A stretch of DNA of 43,296 nucleotides, taken from contig JAODMO010000015.1 of assembly GCA_025464995.1 (NCBI GenBank), positions 1 to 43,296 of the forward strand, written 5' to 3'. Both the position numbers and the translations under genes were made by a program. This stretch comes from Microbacteriaceae bacterium (lineage in GTDB: Bacteria; Actinomycetota; Actinomycetes; Actinomycetales; Microbacteriaceae). Position 1 is the stretch's first letter. Every line of letters begins with the position of its first letter. Below, piece after piece: positions 18,655 to 25,611 of this stretch. A model generated the notes under the pieces. That model was not told where the DNA came from, did no database searches, and saw nothing but the letters and a program-made list of their open reading frames with translations.

Positions 18655-19341
18655 ATGACCTCCCTCGCCGGCATCATCGACCACACCCTCCTCAAGCCCG
18701 AGGCAACAGAGGCGGATGTTGCGGCTCTCGTCGCCGAGGCCGTCGAGCTCGGCACCTACTCCGTGTGTCTCTCGCCGAACATGCTGCCGATCACCGTCCC
18801 CGCCGGCTGCGACCTCAAGGTCGCCGTCGTCTGCGGCTTCCCGTCGGGCAAGCACACCACCGCCGTCAAGACCGCCGAGGCGCGAGAGTCGATCGCGCTG
18901 GGCGCCGACGAGGTAGACATGGTGATCGACGTCGGGGCCGCCAAGGCCGGACGCTTCGACGCGGTACAGGCCGACATCGCGTCGGTGCGCGCCGTCATCC
19001 CGGCCCCGAACGTGCTCAAGGTGATCATCGAGTCGGCCGCGCTCACCGACGACGAGATCGTCGCCGTGTGCCAGGCAGCGGTCGCCGCGGGGGCCGACTT
19101 CGTGAAGACGTCGACCGGCTTCCACCCGGCCGGGGGCGCGAGTGTCGCCGCCGTGGCGCTCATGTCGCGCACCGTCGCCGGTCGCGCCGGCGTCAAGGCC
19201 AGCGGCGGCATCCGCTCGTTCGAGACCGCACAGGCGATGGTCGCCGCGGGCGCGACACGTCTTGGCGTCTCGGGCTCGCGCCAGGTGCTCGCGGAGGAGG
19301 CCGGCGTTGCCGCTGCCGTCCCGGCGGCCGGCGCGTACTAG
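18655..19341 (+). CDS. deoC: Deoxyribose-phosphate aldolase
   Basis: Class I aldolase splitting 2-deoxyribose-5-phosphate into glyceraldehyde-3-phosphate and acetaldehyde in deoxynucleoside catabolism. Signatures: [11 protein letters not shown] (8-18), VCGFPSGKH (59-67), [10 protein letters not shown] (86-95), [10 protein letters not shown] (121-130) and DFVKTSTGF with the Schiff-base Lys at 151. 228 residues. ATG 18655 has AAGGA 6 nt upstream (18644-18648). It lies 28 nt after idi in the same direction. Confidence 0.96.
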   Translation: MTSLAGIIDHTLLKPEATEADVAALVAEAVELGTYSVCLSPNMLPITVPAGCDLKVAVVCGFPSGKHTTAVKTAEARESIALGADEVDMVIDVGAAKAGRFDAVQADIASVRAVIPAPNVLKVIIESAALTDDEIVAVCQAAVAAGADFVKTSTGFHPAGGASVAAVALMSRTVAGRAGVKASGGIRSFETAQAMVAAGATRLGVSGSRQVLAEEAGVAAAVPAAGAY

Positions 19342-19370
19342 GGTTACCGCTCGTGAGGGCCGGCTCGACC

Positions 19371-19432
19371 GTTTCGAAACCGCTCCCACGAGGCGGCCTC
19401 GATACGCGGACTCGCCTGCTACTCGACCAGCG
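19371..19432. repeat. REP-like intergenic repeat, copy C
   Basis: Between convergent deoC and dcd. Contains GTTTCGAAACC, then GGCCTCGATACGC (from 19395) and CTACTCGACCAGCG (ending about 19432), the same modules as the repeats at 1847-1927 and 33051-33121 but with a less complete inverted structure. Confidence 0.6.
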
Positions 19433-19441
19433 AATCCCGGC

Positions 19442-20047
19442 CTAGTTGCCCGGGCGTCCGGCCTCGGTGTCGCTGACGTCGGTGTGCACGAAGTTCTGGA
19501 ACGAGCGGCTCGCCGTCGGTCCGCGCTGCCCCTGATAGCGCGACCCGTAGACACCCGACCCGTACGGGCTCTCGGCGGGGCTGGTGAGGCGCATGAAGCA
19601 GAGTTGGCCGATCTTCATGCCCGGCCACAGCTTGATCGGCAGAGTCGCGACATTGCTGAGCTCGAGCGTGACGTGCCCGCTGAAGCCGGGGTCGACGAAC
19701 CCGGCGGTCGAGTGCGTGAGGAGGCCGAGGCGACCGAGCGAGCTCTTGCCCTCGAGCCGCGCCGCGATGTCGTCGGGCAGCGTGACCATCTCGTAGGTCG
19801 ACCCGAGCACGAACTCTCCGGGGTGCAGGATGAACGGCTGCCGCGCATCGACCTCGACGAGGTGCGTCAGGTCGGGCTGGTCCTCCGCAGGATCGATGTA
19901 GGGGTACTTGTGGTTGTCGAACAGCCGGAAGAAGCGGTCGAGCCGCACGTCGACACTCGACGGCTGCACCATCCCGAGCTCCAGCGGATCGAGCGCGATG
20001 CGTCCGGAGGCGAGCTCCGCCTTGATATCCCTGTCAGAAAGCAGCAT
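19442..20047 (-). CDS. dcd: dCTP deaminase (possibly bifunctional deaminase/dUTPase)
   Basis: Trimeric enzyme of pyrimidine deoxynucleotide metabolism supplying dUMP for dTMP synthesis. [12 protein letters not shown] at the N-terminus, [14 protein letters not shown] (28-41), the active-site segment [11 protein letters not shown] (99-109) and [19 protein letters not shown] (112-130) are all intact. 201 residues; mycobacterial homologues are bifunctional dCTP deaminase-dUTPases, and this may be too. ATG 20047 is preferred to GTG 20053 because TAGACT lies exactly 6 nt upstream of the ATG and the family starts with MLLSD. Confidence 0.95.
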   Translation of the reverse strand: MLLSDRDIKAELASGRIALDPLELGMVQPSSVDVRLDRFFRLFDNHKYPYIDPAEDQPDLTHLVEVDARQPFILHPGEFVLGSTYEMVTLPDDIAARLEGKSSLGRLGLLTHSTAGFVDPGFSGHVTLELSNVATLPIKLWPGMKIGQLCFMRLTSPAESPYGSGVYGSRYQGQRGPTASRSFQNFVHTDVSDTEAGRPGN

Positions 20048-20059
20048 GGCCACAGTCTA
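20048..20059 (-). promoter_or_regulatory. -10 box for leaderless dcd transcript
   Basis: Minus strand TAGACT, 6 nt (GTGGCC), ATG 20047. Divergent from the tRNA-Gly promoter about 35-60 bp away. Confidence 0.5.
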
Positions 20060-20090
20060 TTTACCCCGTGCGGATGCCGCGGCCACCGTA

Positions 20091-20119
20091 GTGACGCTCG
20101 ACGCGTGAGCCGCTAGAAT
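20091..20119 (+). promoter_or_regulatory. Promoter of tRNA-Gly
   Basis: -35 GTGACG (20091-20096), 17-nt spacer, -10 TAGAAT (20114-20119); predicted start about 20126, some 22 nt before the mature tRNA. Confidence 0.55.
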
Positions 20120-20147
20120 TGCTGTCGAGCCGCGTAGCCGCGGTCGC

Positions 20148-20221
20148 GCGAATGTAGTTCAATGGTAGAACTTCAGCTTCCCAAGCTGATAGCGCGGGTT
20201 CGATTCCCGTCATTCGCTCCA
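20148..20221 (+). tRNA. tRNA-Gly (anticodon CCC)
   Basis: 74 nt. The acceptor stem GCGAATG pairs with CATTCGC; discriminator T, CCA encoded at 20219-20221. D-loop TAGTTCAATGGTAGAA, anticodon stem TCAGC/GCTGA with loop TTCCCAA (anticodon CCC, reading GGG), and T-arm GCGGG-TTCGATT-CCCGT. All four arms close. The 3' end is duplicated directly downstream. Confidence 0.95.
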
Positions 20222-20246
20222 TATATTCCCGTCATTCGCTCCATAT
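20203..20246. repeat. Perfect 22-bp tandem duplication of the tRNA-Gly 3' end
   Basis: Positions 20203-20224 and 20225-20246 are identical and contiguous. The unit covers the 3' half of the T-arm, the acceptor strand, CCA and three more bases. Resembles a tRNA 3'-end attachment-site duplication, but with no element between the copies. Confidence 0.9.
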
Positions 20247-20273
20247 GTCGACCTCCGCGTTCTCGTCATGCCG

Positions 20274-20852
20274 CTATCGCTGCAGCAGCGCGTCGAGCCC
20301 GACGGCCATCGCCGCCGCGAGCCGGAAGTCGAGTCTCGGGTCGGGAACGGTGACCGTGTAGCGGTCGCGCAGCGAGAACTGCCGCTCGCTCGAGAGCACG
20401 ACCGCGCCCGACTGCTTGTCTGTGAAGTCGAAGTGGAAGGAGAAGGGCAGGTCGACGAAGCGCCGGATGATGGCGATCAGCGAGTTGCGCTCCTGCCCGT
20501 ACGCGTCCAGCCCAGGGCCGGCCAGGTGGAAGCTCGAGCGCAGCAGGCTCGCAGCGAAATCCTTCTGGAAGGTGCCGAGGGGTTGGCCCGCGCCATCCAC
20601 CACATCGTAGACGGCGGCGAGGTCCATCGCCTGCCGGGCCGTGAACGAGAACACGGGCTGTGTGCGCGCCTCGTCGGCATAGAACGTGACCTGCTCCTTG
20701 AACGCCATGCGCTTCTGCTGTGCGATGGCCACGACCCGGCCCTCGGTGCCGTCGGCGTTGGCCTCCCGGATCTCGTAGCGATTCACCAACATCGTGATGC
20801 GCTGCTTGACGAAGAATTGGTCGAGGTGCTGGGGTGCGGGGGTGTCGTTCAC
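20274..20852 (-). CDS. LURP-one-related / tubby-like family protein
   Basis: 192 residues; all-beta protein resembling the LURP-one-related (DUF567, phospholipid-scramblase-like) family: HLDQFFVKQRITMLVNRYEI at the N-terminus, VVAIAQQKRMAFKEQVTFYA, then FSFHFDFTDKQSGAVVLSSE. A C-terminal hydrophobic helix (FRLAAAMAVGLDALL) follows. In bacteria the role is unknown; eukaryotic relatives bind membranes. GTG 20852 is chosen because TAGGCT lies exactly 6 nt upstream. Confidence 0.7.
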   Translation of the reverse strand: MNDTPAPQHLDQFFVKQRITMLVNRYEIREANADGTEGRVVAIAQQKRMAFKEQVTFYADEARTQPVFSFTARQAMDLAAVYDVVDGAGQPLGTFQKDFAASLLRSSFHLAGPGLDAYGQERNSLIAIIRRFVDLPFSFHFDFTDKQSGAVVLSSERQFSLRDRYTVTVPDPRLDFRLAAAMAVGLDALLQR

Positions 20853-20864
20853 CCGCCGAGCCTA
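20853..20864 (-). promoter_or_regulatory. -10 box for leaderless LURP-like gene
   Basis: Minus strand TAGGCT, 6 nt (CGGCGG), GTG 20852. Confidence 0.5.
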
Positions 20865-20996
20865 ACGCGCGGGTGTCCGCGAGCTCCAGATTCCCCGGGA
20901 TCCCCATGACCTCGCATCCCTGCGGTGAGCGGGCAAGTCCCCAGCCCCGGCCGCTTCACTGCCGGTAGTCTCGGTCTCAAAGTCGAAGGGGGCATC

Positions 20997-21644
20997 ATGG
21001 CCGAGTTGGTACCGATCCCCTCGCCCGGCCTGCCGCTCTATTACGGGCTGCCGGGTGCCCCCCTCGTCGTCGTGGCGCATGACTGGTACGGACGACTGCC
21101 CTGGCTCGACCCGTTCGCCGACGCCCTCTCCAGCCAGGGCTACCGGGTCGCGGTTCCCGACTTCTACGACGGGGTCTGCACGGTGGATGCTGCGAGCGCC
21201 GCCGAGCTCCGCGACGGGCTCGACTACGCCCGCGCGCTGTCGATCATGGACGAGCTCGTCGCCGAGGCGAAGTCTGAGGGCTCGACGAAGGTCGGGCTCG
21301 TGGGCTTCTCCATGGGCGGCCAGCTCGCGCTGCTGCACGCGCAGGGGGGCGAGGCCGACGCGGTGGTCGCGTATTACGCCACACTCGGTGTCGAGGAAGA
21401 CAGCATCATCCCGTGTCCCGTGTTGATGCACCTCGCCGAGAACGACGAGTGGTCGCACGGTGCCGAGCCCGACTCGTTCGTCGCCCGCCTCGAAGACCAC
21501 GGCACTCCCGTGACCGTATTCACCTACCTCGGCACCGAGCACTCGTTCGCCAACGCGAGCGCGCCCGCGACCGTCGACACGCGCGCCGCGGCGCTCGCCT
21601 TTGCCCGCACCGCGTCGTTCCTCGCGAGGCACTTGGCCGAGTAG
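20997..21644 (+). CDS. Dienelactone hydrolase family protein (Ser nucleophile)
   Basis: 215-residue alpha/beta hydrolase of the dienelactone hydrolase type. Nucleophile elbow GFSMGG (about 101-106) with Ser where classical dienelactone hydrolase has Cys; Asp in LAENDEW and His in TEHSFAN complete a plausible triad. Begins with VVVAHDWYGRLPWLDPFADA, the usual oxyanion-side loop. Substrate unknown; with a Ser nucleophile a carboxylesterase or acyl hydrolase is more likely than dienelactone cleavage. ATG 20997 has AAGGGGG upstream and a TAGTCT -10 box at 20966-20971, so this gene has a short leader. Confidence 0.8.
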   Translation: MAELVPIPSPGLPLYYGLPGAPLVVVAHDWYGRLPWLDPFADALSSQGYRVAVPDFYDGVCTVDAASAAELRDGLDYARALSIMDELVAEAKSEGSTKVGLVGFSMGGQLALLHAQGGEADAVVAYYATLGVEEDSIIPCPVLMHLAENDEWSHGAEPDSFVARLEDHGTPVTVFTYLGTEHSFANASAPATVDTRAAALAFARTASFLARHLAE

Positions 21645-21650
21645 CGCCCG

Positions 21651-22169
21651 CTACCGCGTCACATCGCGCAGGTGATGGATGGGATCGTGCACGAAGTAGA
21701 GCGCGAATGTCGCCACCGTGAACGAGACGCCGTCGCTGCGCCTGCCCGGGCGCTGCCAGTCGTCGCCCGACACGGCCTCGAACGCGCGGGCCATCTCCTC
21801 GGCGGCCGACAGCAGCTGCTCGCCCACCACGGCCGGGTCCTGCTCGTCGTAGCGCTCGGCGACGGCCGTCGCATCCTGGTCCCAATTCGGGTACAGCGGG
21901 TCGTCGGTGTCTATCATGAGCGCCAGCCGCGTGCGGTACAGGCGCAAGACGTCGCGCACGTGCGCCGCGTACTCGAGCGGCGACCATGTCGAGGGATCGG
22001 GTCGTTCGCGCGCGTCGGCGCGCTCGAGCACGGCGGGCCAGGCGTCGGCGTTGCGCCGAACGAGGGCCGCGACATCCGTCGGCTCGATGGTCGACGCGTC
22101 GTAGCCGCACTCGTCGCACGGGCGCTCGATGACCCAGGTCCAGTCTTTTGTGTCGGGGGTTATAGCCAT
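21651..22169 (-). CDS. DinB family protein (DUF664-like)
   Basis: 172 residues. Starts MAITPDTKDWTWVIERPCDE, with a CDECGYD motif, followed by a four-helix bundle in which STWSPLEYAAHVRDVLRLY and FVHDPIHHLRDV supply His residues at the positions used for metal binding in DinB/YfiT proteins. Actinobacterial members are often thiol(mycothiol)-dependent transferases or isomerases; the substrate here is unknown. The longer in-frame extension upstream overlaps the divergent DUF2470 gene and lacks similarity. Convergent with the hydrolase gene, 6 nt apart. Confidence 0.75.
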   Translation of the reverse strand: MAITPDTKDWTWVIERPCDECGYDASTIEPTDVAALVRRNADAWPAVLERADARERPDPSTWSPLEYAAHVRDVLRLYRTRLALMIDTDDPLYPNWDQDATAVAERYDEQDPAVVGEQLLSAAEEMARAFEAVSGDDWQRPGRRSDGVSFTVATFALYFVHDPIHHLRDVTR

Positions 22170-22199
22170 GCACCATGGTTGCGCGTCATGGCCAACGGC

Positions 22200-22212
22200 T
22201 ACCGTAGATTTC
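22200..22212 (+). promoter_or_regulatory. -10 box for leaderless DUF2470 gene
   Basis: TACCGT followed by 7 nt and GTG 22213. Confidence 0.45.
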
Positions 22213-22521
22213 GTGCCAATCTTCGAACAGCCTGTCGTCTCCGCAGTGCTCGCCCACATGAACGACGACCACCCGGACGACAGCCTGGTGATCGTGAGGG
22301 CATTCGGCAGGGCGGATGCCACGGCCGCCGTCATGACCGGGCTCGACCACCTCGGCGGCACGTGGGCCTACACGGCAGGCGACGAGAGGGGCGAACTCAC
22401 CGTTCCGTGGTCCACCGAGATCAGCGAGCGGATCGGTATTCGTCGCGAAATTGTGGGCGTCTACGCTACCGCGTGCGCCCGCTTAGCGACAGGGACTCGG
22501 TATTCAGACCAATCCAACTAG
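22213..22521 (+). CDS. DUF2470 domain protein
   Basis: 102 residues. Contains VLAHMNDDHPDDSLVIVRAF (about 13-32), the core of the DUF2470 domain, which also forms the C-terminal part of HugZ-type haem-degrading proteins. The His/Asp cluster in MNDDHPDD is intact. A stand-alone domain could bind haem or help a haem oxygenase; a haem oxygenase gene lies 1.1 kb downstream in the same direction. GTG 22213 is chosen because of the TACCGT box 7 nt before it. Confidence 0.8.
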   Translation: MPIFEQPVVSAVLAHMNDDHPDDSLVIVRAFGRADATAAVMTGLDHLGGTWAYTAGDERGELTVPWSTEISERIGIRREIVGVYATACARLATGTRYSDQSN

Positions 22522-22547
22522 CCTTTCGTCTCGAATAAAGATCGCGA

Positions 22548-22562
22548 CGGGCACGGTGCCCG
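22548..22562. promoter_or_regulatory. Palindrome upstream of the DUF4383 gene
   Basis: CGGGCAC-G-GTGCCCG, perfect 7-bp arms with one central base, about 24 nt downstream of a TAGCCT -10-like box (22519-22524) and 17 nt before the ATG. Could be an operator or a small leader hairpin. Confidence 0.4.
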
Positions 22563-22579
22563 CGCAGGGAGGCGTTCTC

Positions 22580-22993
22580 ATGTCCAAGTCACCAAACCGT
22601 TTGCTCGCGACCATCTTCGGTGTGGTCTACATCCTCGTCGGCCTTCTCGGCTTCACCGTGTCCGCGGGATCGCCGTTCTTCGCGACTGACAGCGGCGCGC
22701 TGCTGCTCGGCATATTCGAGGTGAACAACTTCCACAACGTGGCGCACCTCATCATCGGAGCGGCCCTGCTCTTCGGCGGCATCTCGTCGGTCAGCGCGGC
22801 CAAGTCGGTCAACACCATCGTCGGAGCCGCTTACCTGCTCCTCGGCCTCGTCGGGCTCTTCCTCATCGGAACCGCCGCGAACATCCTGTCGCTGAACGGC
22901 GCGGACAACGTGCTCCACTTCGGTAGCGCGATCATCCTGCTCGCTGTCGGCCTTGGTGCAGACAAGCGCGTCGCCCGCACCGAGCGCGCGTAA
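22580..22993 (+). CDS. DUF4383 membrane protein
   Basis: 137 residues, four predicted transmembrane helices (about 8-28, 53-70, 80-103, 112-127). The central NNFHNVAHLIIGAALL motif, with two His between helices, is typical of DUF4383 proteins, which are common in actinobacteria and have no known function. ATG 22580 follows an AGGGAGG ribosome-binding site. Likely co-transcribed with the next two genes. Confidence 0.8.
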   Translation: MSKSPNRLLATIFGVVYILVGLLGFTVSAGSPFFATDSGALLLGIFEVNNFHNVAHLIIGAALLFGGISSVSAAKSVNTIVGAAYLLLGLVGLFLIGTAANILSLNGADNVLHFGSAIILLAVGLGADKRVARTERA

Positions 22994-23016
22994 CTACCAG
23001 CGGTAGAGAGGCACTC

Positions 23017-23547
23017 ATGTCGACCATCACTCGCGGTTGGATCGCCTTCGCGGCGATCGGCACCGGTTTGATACACCTAGCAATGGTCATGGGCTCCGCT
23101 CTTCCGTTCGGGATCGCCCTCCTGGCGATCGGCTCTGCCGAGCTGGTGTGGGGCGTGTGCGCCATGGCGCGCACACGCCTCCCACTGCCCCGAGTGGCAT
23201 TCGCCGGGGCGCTCGCCCCCGTGCTGCTCTGGGCCGGGGTGCTCTCGGTCGCGGTCGTGCTCGACGCGCCCGCCATCGCCGCCCCACTCCCCTTCTTCCC
23301 GCTCGCCATCGCGACCATGTTCGAGCTCTTCGTCGCCGCCGTCCTCGGCGCGCACCTGCGGCGTTCCGTCGAGCCGCGGCCGGCTCCCGGCGCGGGCAAG
23401 TACCTTCTCGGCCTCCTCGTCGGCAGCATCACGGTCGCCGCCCTCACGACACCGGCACTCGCGGCCACGGCCTCGGGTGCAGTCGCCGTCCCCCACGGCG
23501 AGCACACCGGACTCCTCCTCGAGAACGAGCACGGCGGCCACCGCTAA
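23017..23547 (+). CDS. Small polytopic membrane protein of unknown function
   Basis: 176 residues with about five hydrophobic segments (10-30, 33-50, 62-80, 90-113, 127-150). The protein ends in a short His-containing tail (VPHGEHTG and NEHGGHR) that could bind a metal or haem. I do not recognise the family. ATG 23017 has a GAGAGG site 7 nt upstream. It sits 23 nt after the DUF4383 gene and 52 nt before haem oxygenase. Confidence 0.7.
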   Translation: MSTITRGWIAFAAIGTGLIHLAMVMGSALPFGIALLAIGSAELVWGVCAMARTRLPLPRVAFAGALAPVLLWAGVLSVAVVLDAPAIAAPLPFFPLAIATMFELFVAAVLGAHLRRSVEPRPAPGAGKYLLGLLVGSITVAALTTPALAATASGAVAVPHGEHTGLLLENEHGGHR

Positions 23548-23599
23548 GTTCGCACTCACTAGTATTAGCGTCACCTCGCTCGACCCTTGGAGTGTCACC

Positions 23600-24250
23600 G
23601 TGCCCGTCGTTCTCCCCTTCTCGCAGGCGCTCCGCGAGCGCACCCGCACCGGGCACAGCGACAGCGAGGGTGCCACCTTCATGGAAGACCTCATGTCGGG
23701 CCGAGGGTCGCGCGACGACTACATCGCGCTCGTGGCGCAGCACTTCTTCATCTACGAGGCGCTCGAGGCCGCGGCCGAGAGCATGCGGCTCGACGCGGAT
23801 GCCGCCGCCTTCATCACCCCGCAGCTCACCCGGCTGCCCGCGCTCGAGGCCGACCTCCTCTTCCTGATCGGCGACGACTGGCGCGACGCGATCGCGCCTC
23901 TCCCCACCACGGTGCGCTACGTCGATCGCATCCGCACGGTCGCGGCGACGTGGAGCGGCGGCTTCATCGCCCACCATTACACGCGCTACCTCGGCGACCT
24001 GTCGGGTGGCCAGATCATCCGCACCCTCATGCAGCGCCAGTTCGGGTTCGAGACCAACGGCGTCGGCTTCTACCTCTTCGACCAGATCGCGAAGCCGAAG
24101 GAATTCAAGGACGTGTACCGCTCGCAGCTCGACCGGGTCACGTGGAACGCCGAGGAACGTGAACGCGTGATCGACGAGGTGATGATCGCGTACCGATTCA
24201 ACACCGACCTGTTCGTCGACCTGGCGACCGCGAAGGACGCGGCGGCGTAG
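23600..24250 (+). CDS. Biliverdin-producing haem oxygenase
   Basis: Opens the haem ring to biliverdin, CO and Fe2+, giving iron from haem. All-helical protein of 216 residues, matching HmuO (about 215). Proximal haem ligand His19 in RTRTGHSDSEGATFM; distal-helix signature RYLGDLSGGQIIRTLM with the GDLSGG motif; FYLFDQIAKPKEFKDVYR follows. GTG 23600 is chosen for length and because GGAG lies 7 nt upstream; a TAGTAT box (23560-23565) could be its own promoter. Nearby DUF2470 and membrane proteins hint at a haem-handling group. Confidence 0.92.
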   Translation: MPVVLPFSQALRERTRTGHSDSEGATFMEDLMSGRGSRDDYIALVAQHFFIYEALEAAAESMRLDADAAAFITPQLTRLPALEADLLFLIGDDWRDAIAPLPTTVRYVDRIRTVAATWSGGFIAHHYTRYLGDLSGGQIIRTLMQRQFGFETNGVGFYLFDQIAKPKEFKDVYRSQLDRVTWNAEERERVIDEVMIAYRFNTDLFVDLATAKDAAA

Positions 24251-24256
24251 AGCCTG

Positions 24257-25543
24257 CTACGCCTCGATGCCCGGAACAGCGGTCGCCCGCTCCATGAACC
24301 GCTGCACGTGCTCGTCGACGATGATGTCGCTCGGGCGCAGCGCCCGGCTGAGGTACAACCCGTCGAGGGCGCTGATCCGGCTGAGCGCCACGTAGGTCTG
24401 ACCGGGAGCGAATGAGCGCTGGCCGAGGTCGACGATCGCGCGCTCGTACGTCTTGCCCTGCGACTTGTGGATGGTGACCGCCCACGCCAGCCGCAACGGG
24501 AACTGCGTGAACTCGGCCACGATGTCTTTCTTCAGCGCCTTCGTGACCGCCGAGTAGGAATACTTGTACTTCTCCCACACGGCCGGCTGCACCTGGTGCT
24601 CCTCGCCGTCGACCTCCACGTGGACGAACTGGTCGATCTTCGTGACGCGGCCGACCGATCCGTTCACCCAGCGCTGGTCTGCGTCGTTGCGCAAAAACAT
24701 CACCTGCGCCCCGATCTTCATCTCGAGCGCCTCGTCGGCGGGGTAGGCCCGGCCGCCGAACTCACCCGACACCTCGGCCTTCGCGGTGAGCACGCGCCCC
24801 GGCAGCCGCGCGAGCTCGGTCGCGTTGATGCGGTTGACGGCGGCGTTGGTCGTGGCGAGCGTGATGATGTCGTCGACCGGGGGCGTTCGCGCGCCCGTCG
24901 TGTTCAGCCGCTCGGCGATCTCGGCGGTGACCCGCCCGTGCCGCACGGCGTTGAGCATGTACTTGAACTCGCCCTCGTGCTGGCGGTGGATGGTGGTGAG
25001 CTCGTAGATCTGCAGGTCGGCCTCGTTCCAGACCTTGGCGTCGAAGAACCACATCGACCGGTACTGGTCGTCGAAGTAGGCGCGTTCGTCGGCGTCGCCC
25101 GGCACGGGGGCGAGCTGGTACGGGTCGCCGAACAGCACGACCTGCACCCCGCCGAACGCCTCCCGCTTACGCTGACGCGCCTGGCGCAGGCTGCGGTCGA
25201 GGGCGTCGAGCAGGTCGGCGTTGACCATAGACACCTCGTCGATCACGAGCGTGTCGATGGTGTTGAGCAGCTTGCGCACCTCGGCCGTGTGCTCGATCTC
25301 GTGGTCGGCGATGACCCCGATCGGAAGCCGGAAGAGCGAGTGGATGGTCTGCCCGCCCACGTTGAGCGCGGCGACACCGGTCGGGGCGCAGATGACCACC
25401 TGCTTGGACGTGTTCCACGAGAGATGGTTCAGCAGCGTCGACTTGCCGGTTCCGGCCCTGCCGGTGACGAAGATGTTCTCCCGCGTCGTCTCGATCGCCG
25501 CGAAGACCGCCGCCTGCTCCGGGGATAGCTCGGGTGCGGTCAC
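24257..25543 (-). CDS. PIF1-like superfamily 1B DNA helicase
   Basis: 428-residue AAA ATPase/helicase. Motif I GRAGTGKST (about 29-37), motif Ia ICAPTGVAALNVGGQTIHSL, motif II VIDEVSMV, motif III LFGDPYQLAPV, motif IV-like TTIHRQ, and near the C-terminus LAWAVTIHKSQGKTYERAIVD plus YVALSRI (motifs V and VI). This is the PIF1/RecD2-type set, in a short version without extra domains. The role is probably unwinding at replication or repair structures. GTG 25543 is chosen because TAGATT lies 7 nt upstream; a TTG 9 nt further out is the alternative. Confidence 0.85.
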   Translation of the reverse strand: MTAPELSPEQAAVFAAIETTRENIFVTGRAGTGKSTLLNHLSWNTSKQVVICAPTGVAALNVGGQTIHSLFRLPIGVIADHEIEHTAEVRKLLNTIDTLVIDEVSMVNADLLDALDRSLRQARQRKREAFGGVQVVLFGDPYQLAPVPGDADERAYFDDQYRSMWFFDAKVWNEADLQIYELTTIHRQHEGEFKYMLNAVRHGRVTAEIAERLNTTGARTPPVDDIITLATTNAAVNRINATELARLPGRVLTAKAEVSGEFGGRAYPADEALEMKIGAQVMFLRNDADQRWVNGSVGRVTKIDQFVHVEVDGEEHQVQPAVWEKYKYSYSAVTKALKKDIVAEFTQFPLRLAWAVTIHKSQGKTYERAIVDLGQRSFAPGQTYVALSRISALDGLYLSRALRPSDIIVDEHVQRFMERATAVPGIEA

Positions 25544-25556
25544 ACCCTCCAATCTA
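25544..25556 (-). promoter_or_regulatory. -10 box for leaderless helicase transcript
   Basis: Minus strand TAGATT, 7 nt (GGAGGGT), GTG 25543. The GGAGG could also serve a shorter-leader start. Confidence 0.4.
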
Positions 25557-25599
25557 CCCGCTCGCCCCCCGTCGGCAGCTGCCTGTGCACAGCGGTGCC

Positions 25600-25611
25600 T
25601 AGGATGTGAGG
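25600..25611 (+). promoter_or_regulatory. -10 box for leaderless transcript
   Basis: TAGGAT, 6 nt (GTGAGG), ATG 25612; supports ATG 25612 over GTG 25606. Confidence 0.5.

Noticed and set aside
20203..20246. Second tRNA or tRNA fragment gene
   Set aside because: Only the last 22 bp are repeated; no D-arm or anticodon arm, so no second tRNA.
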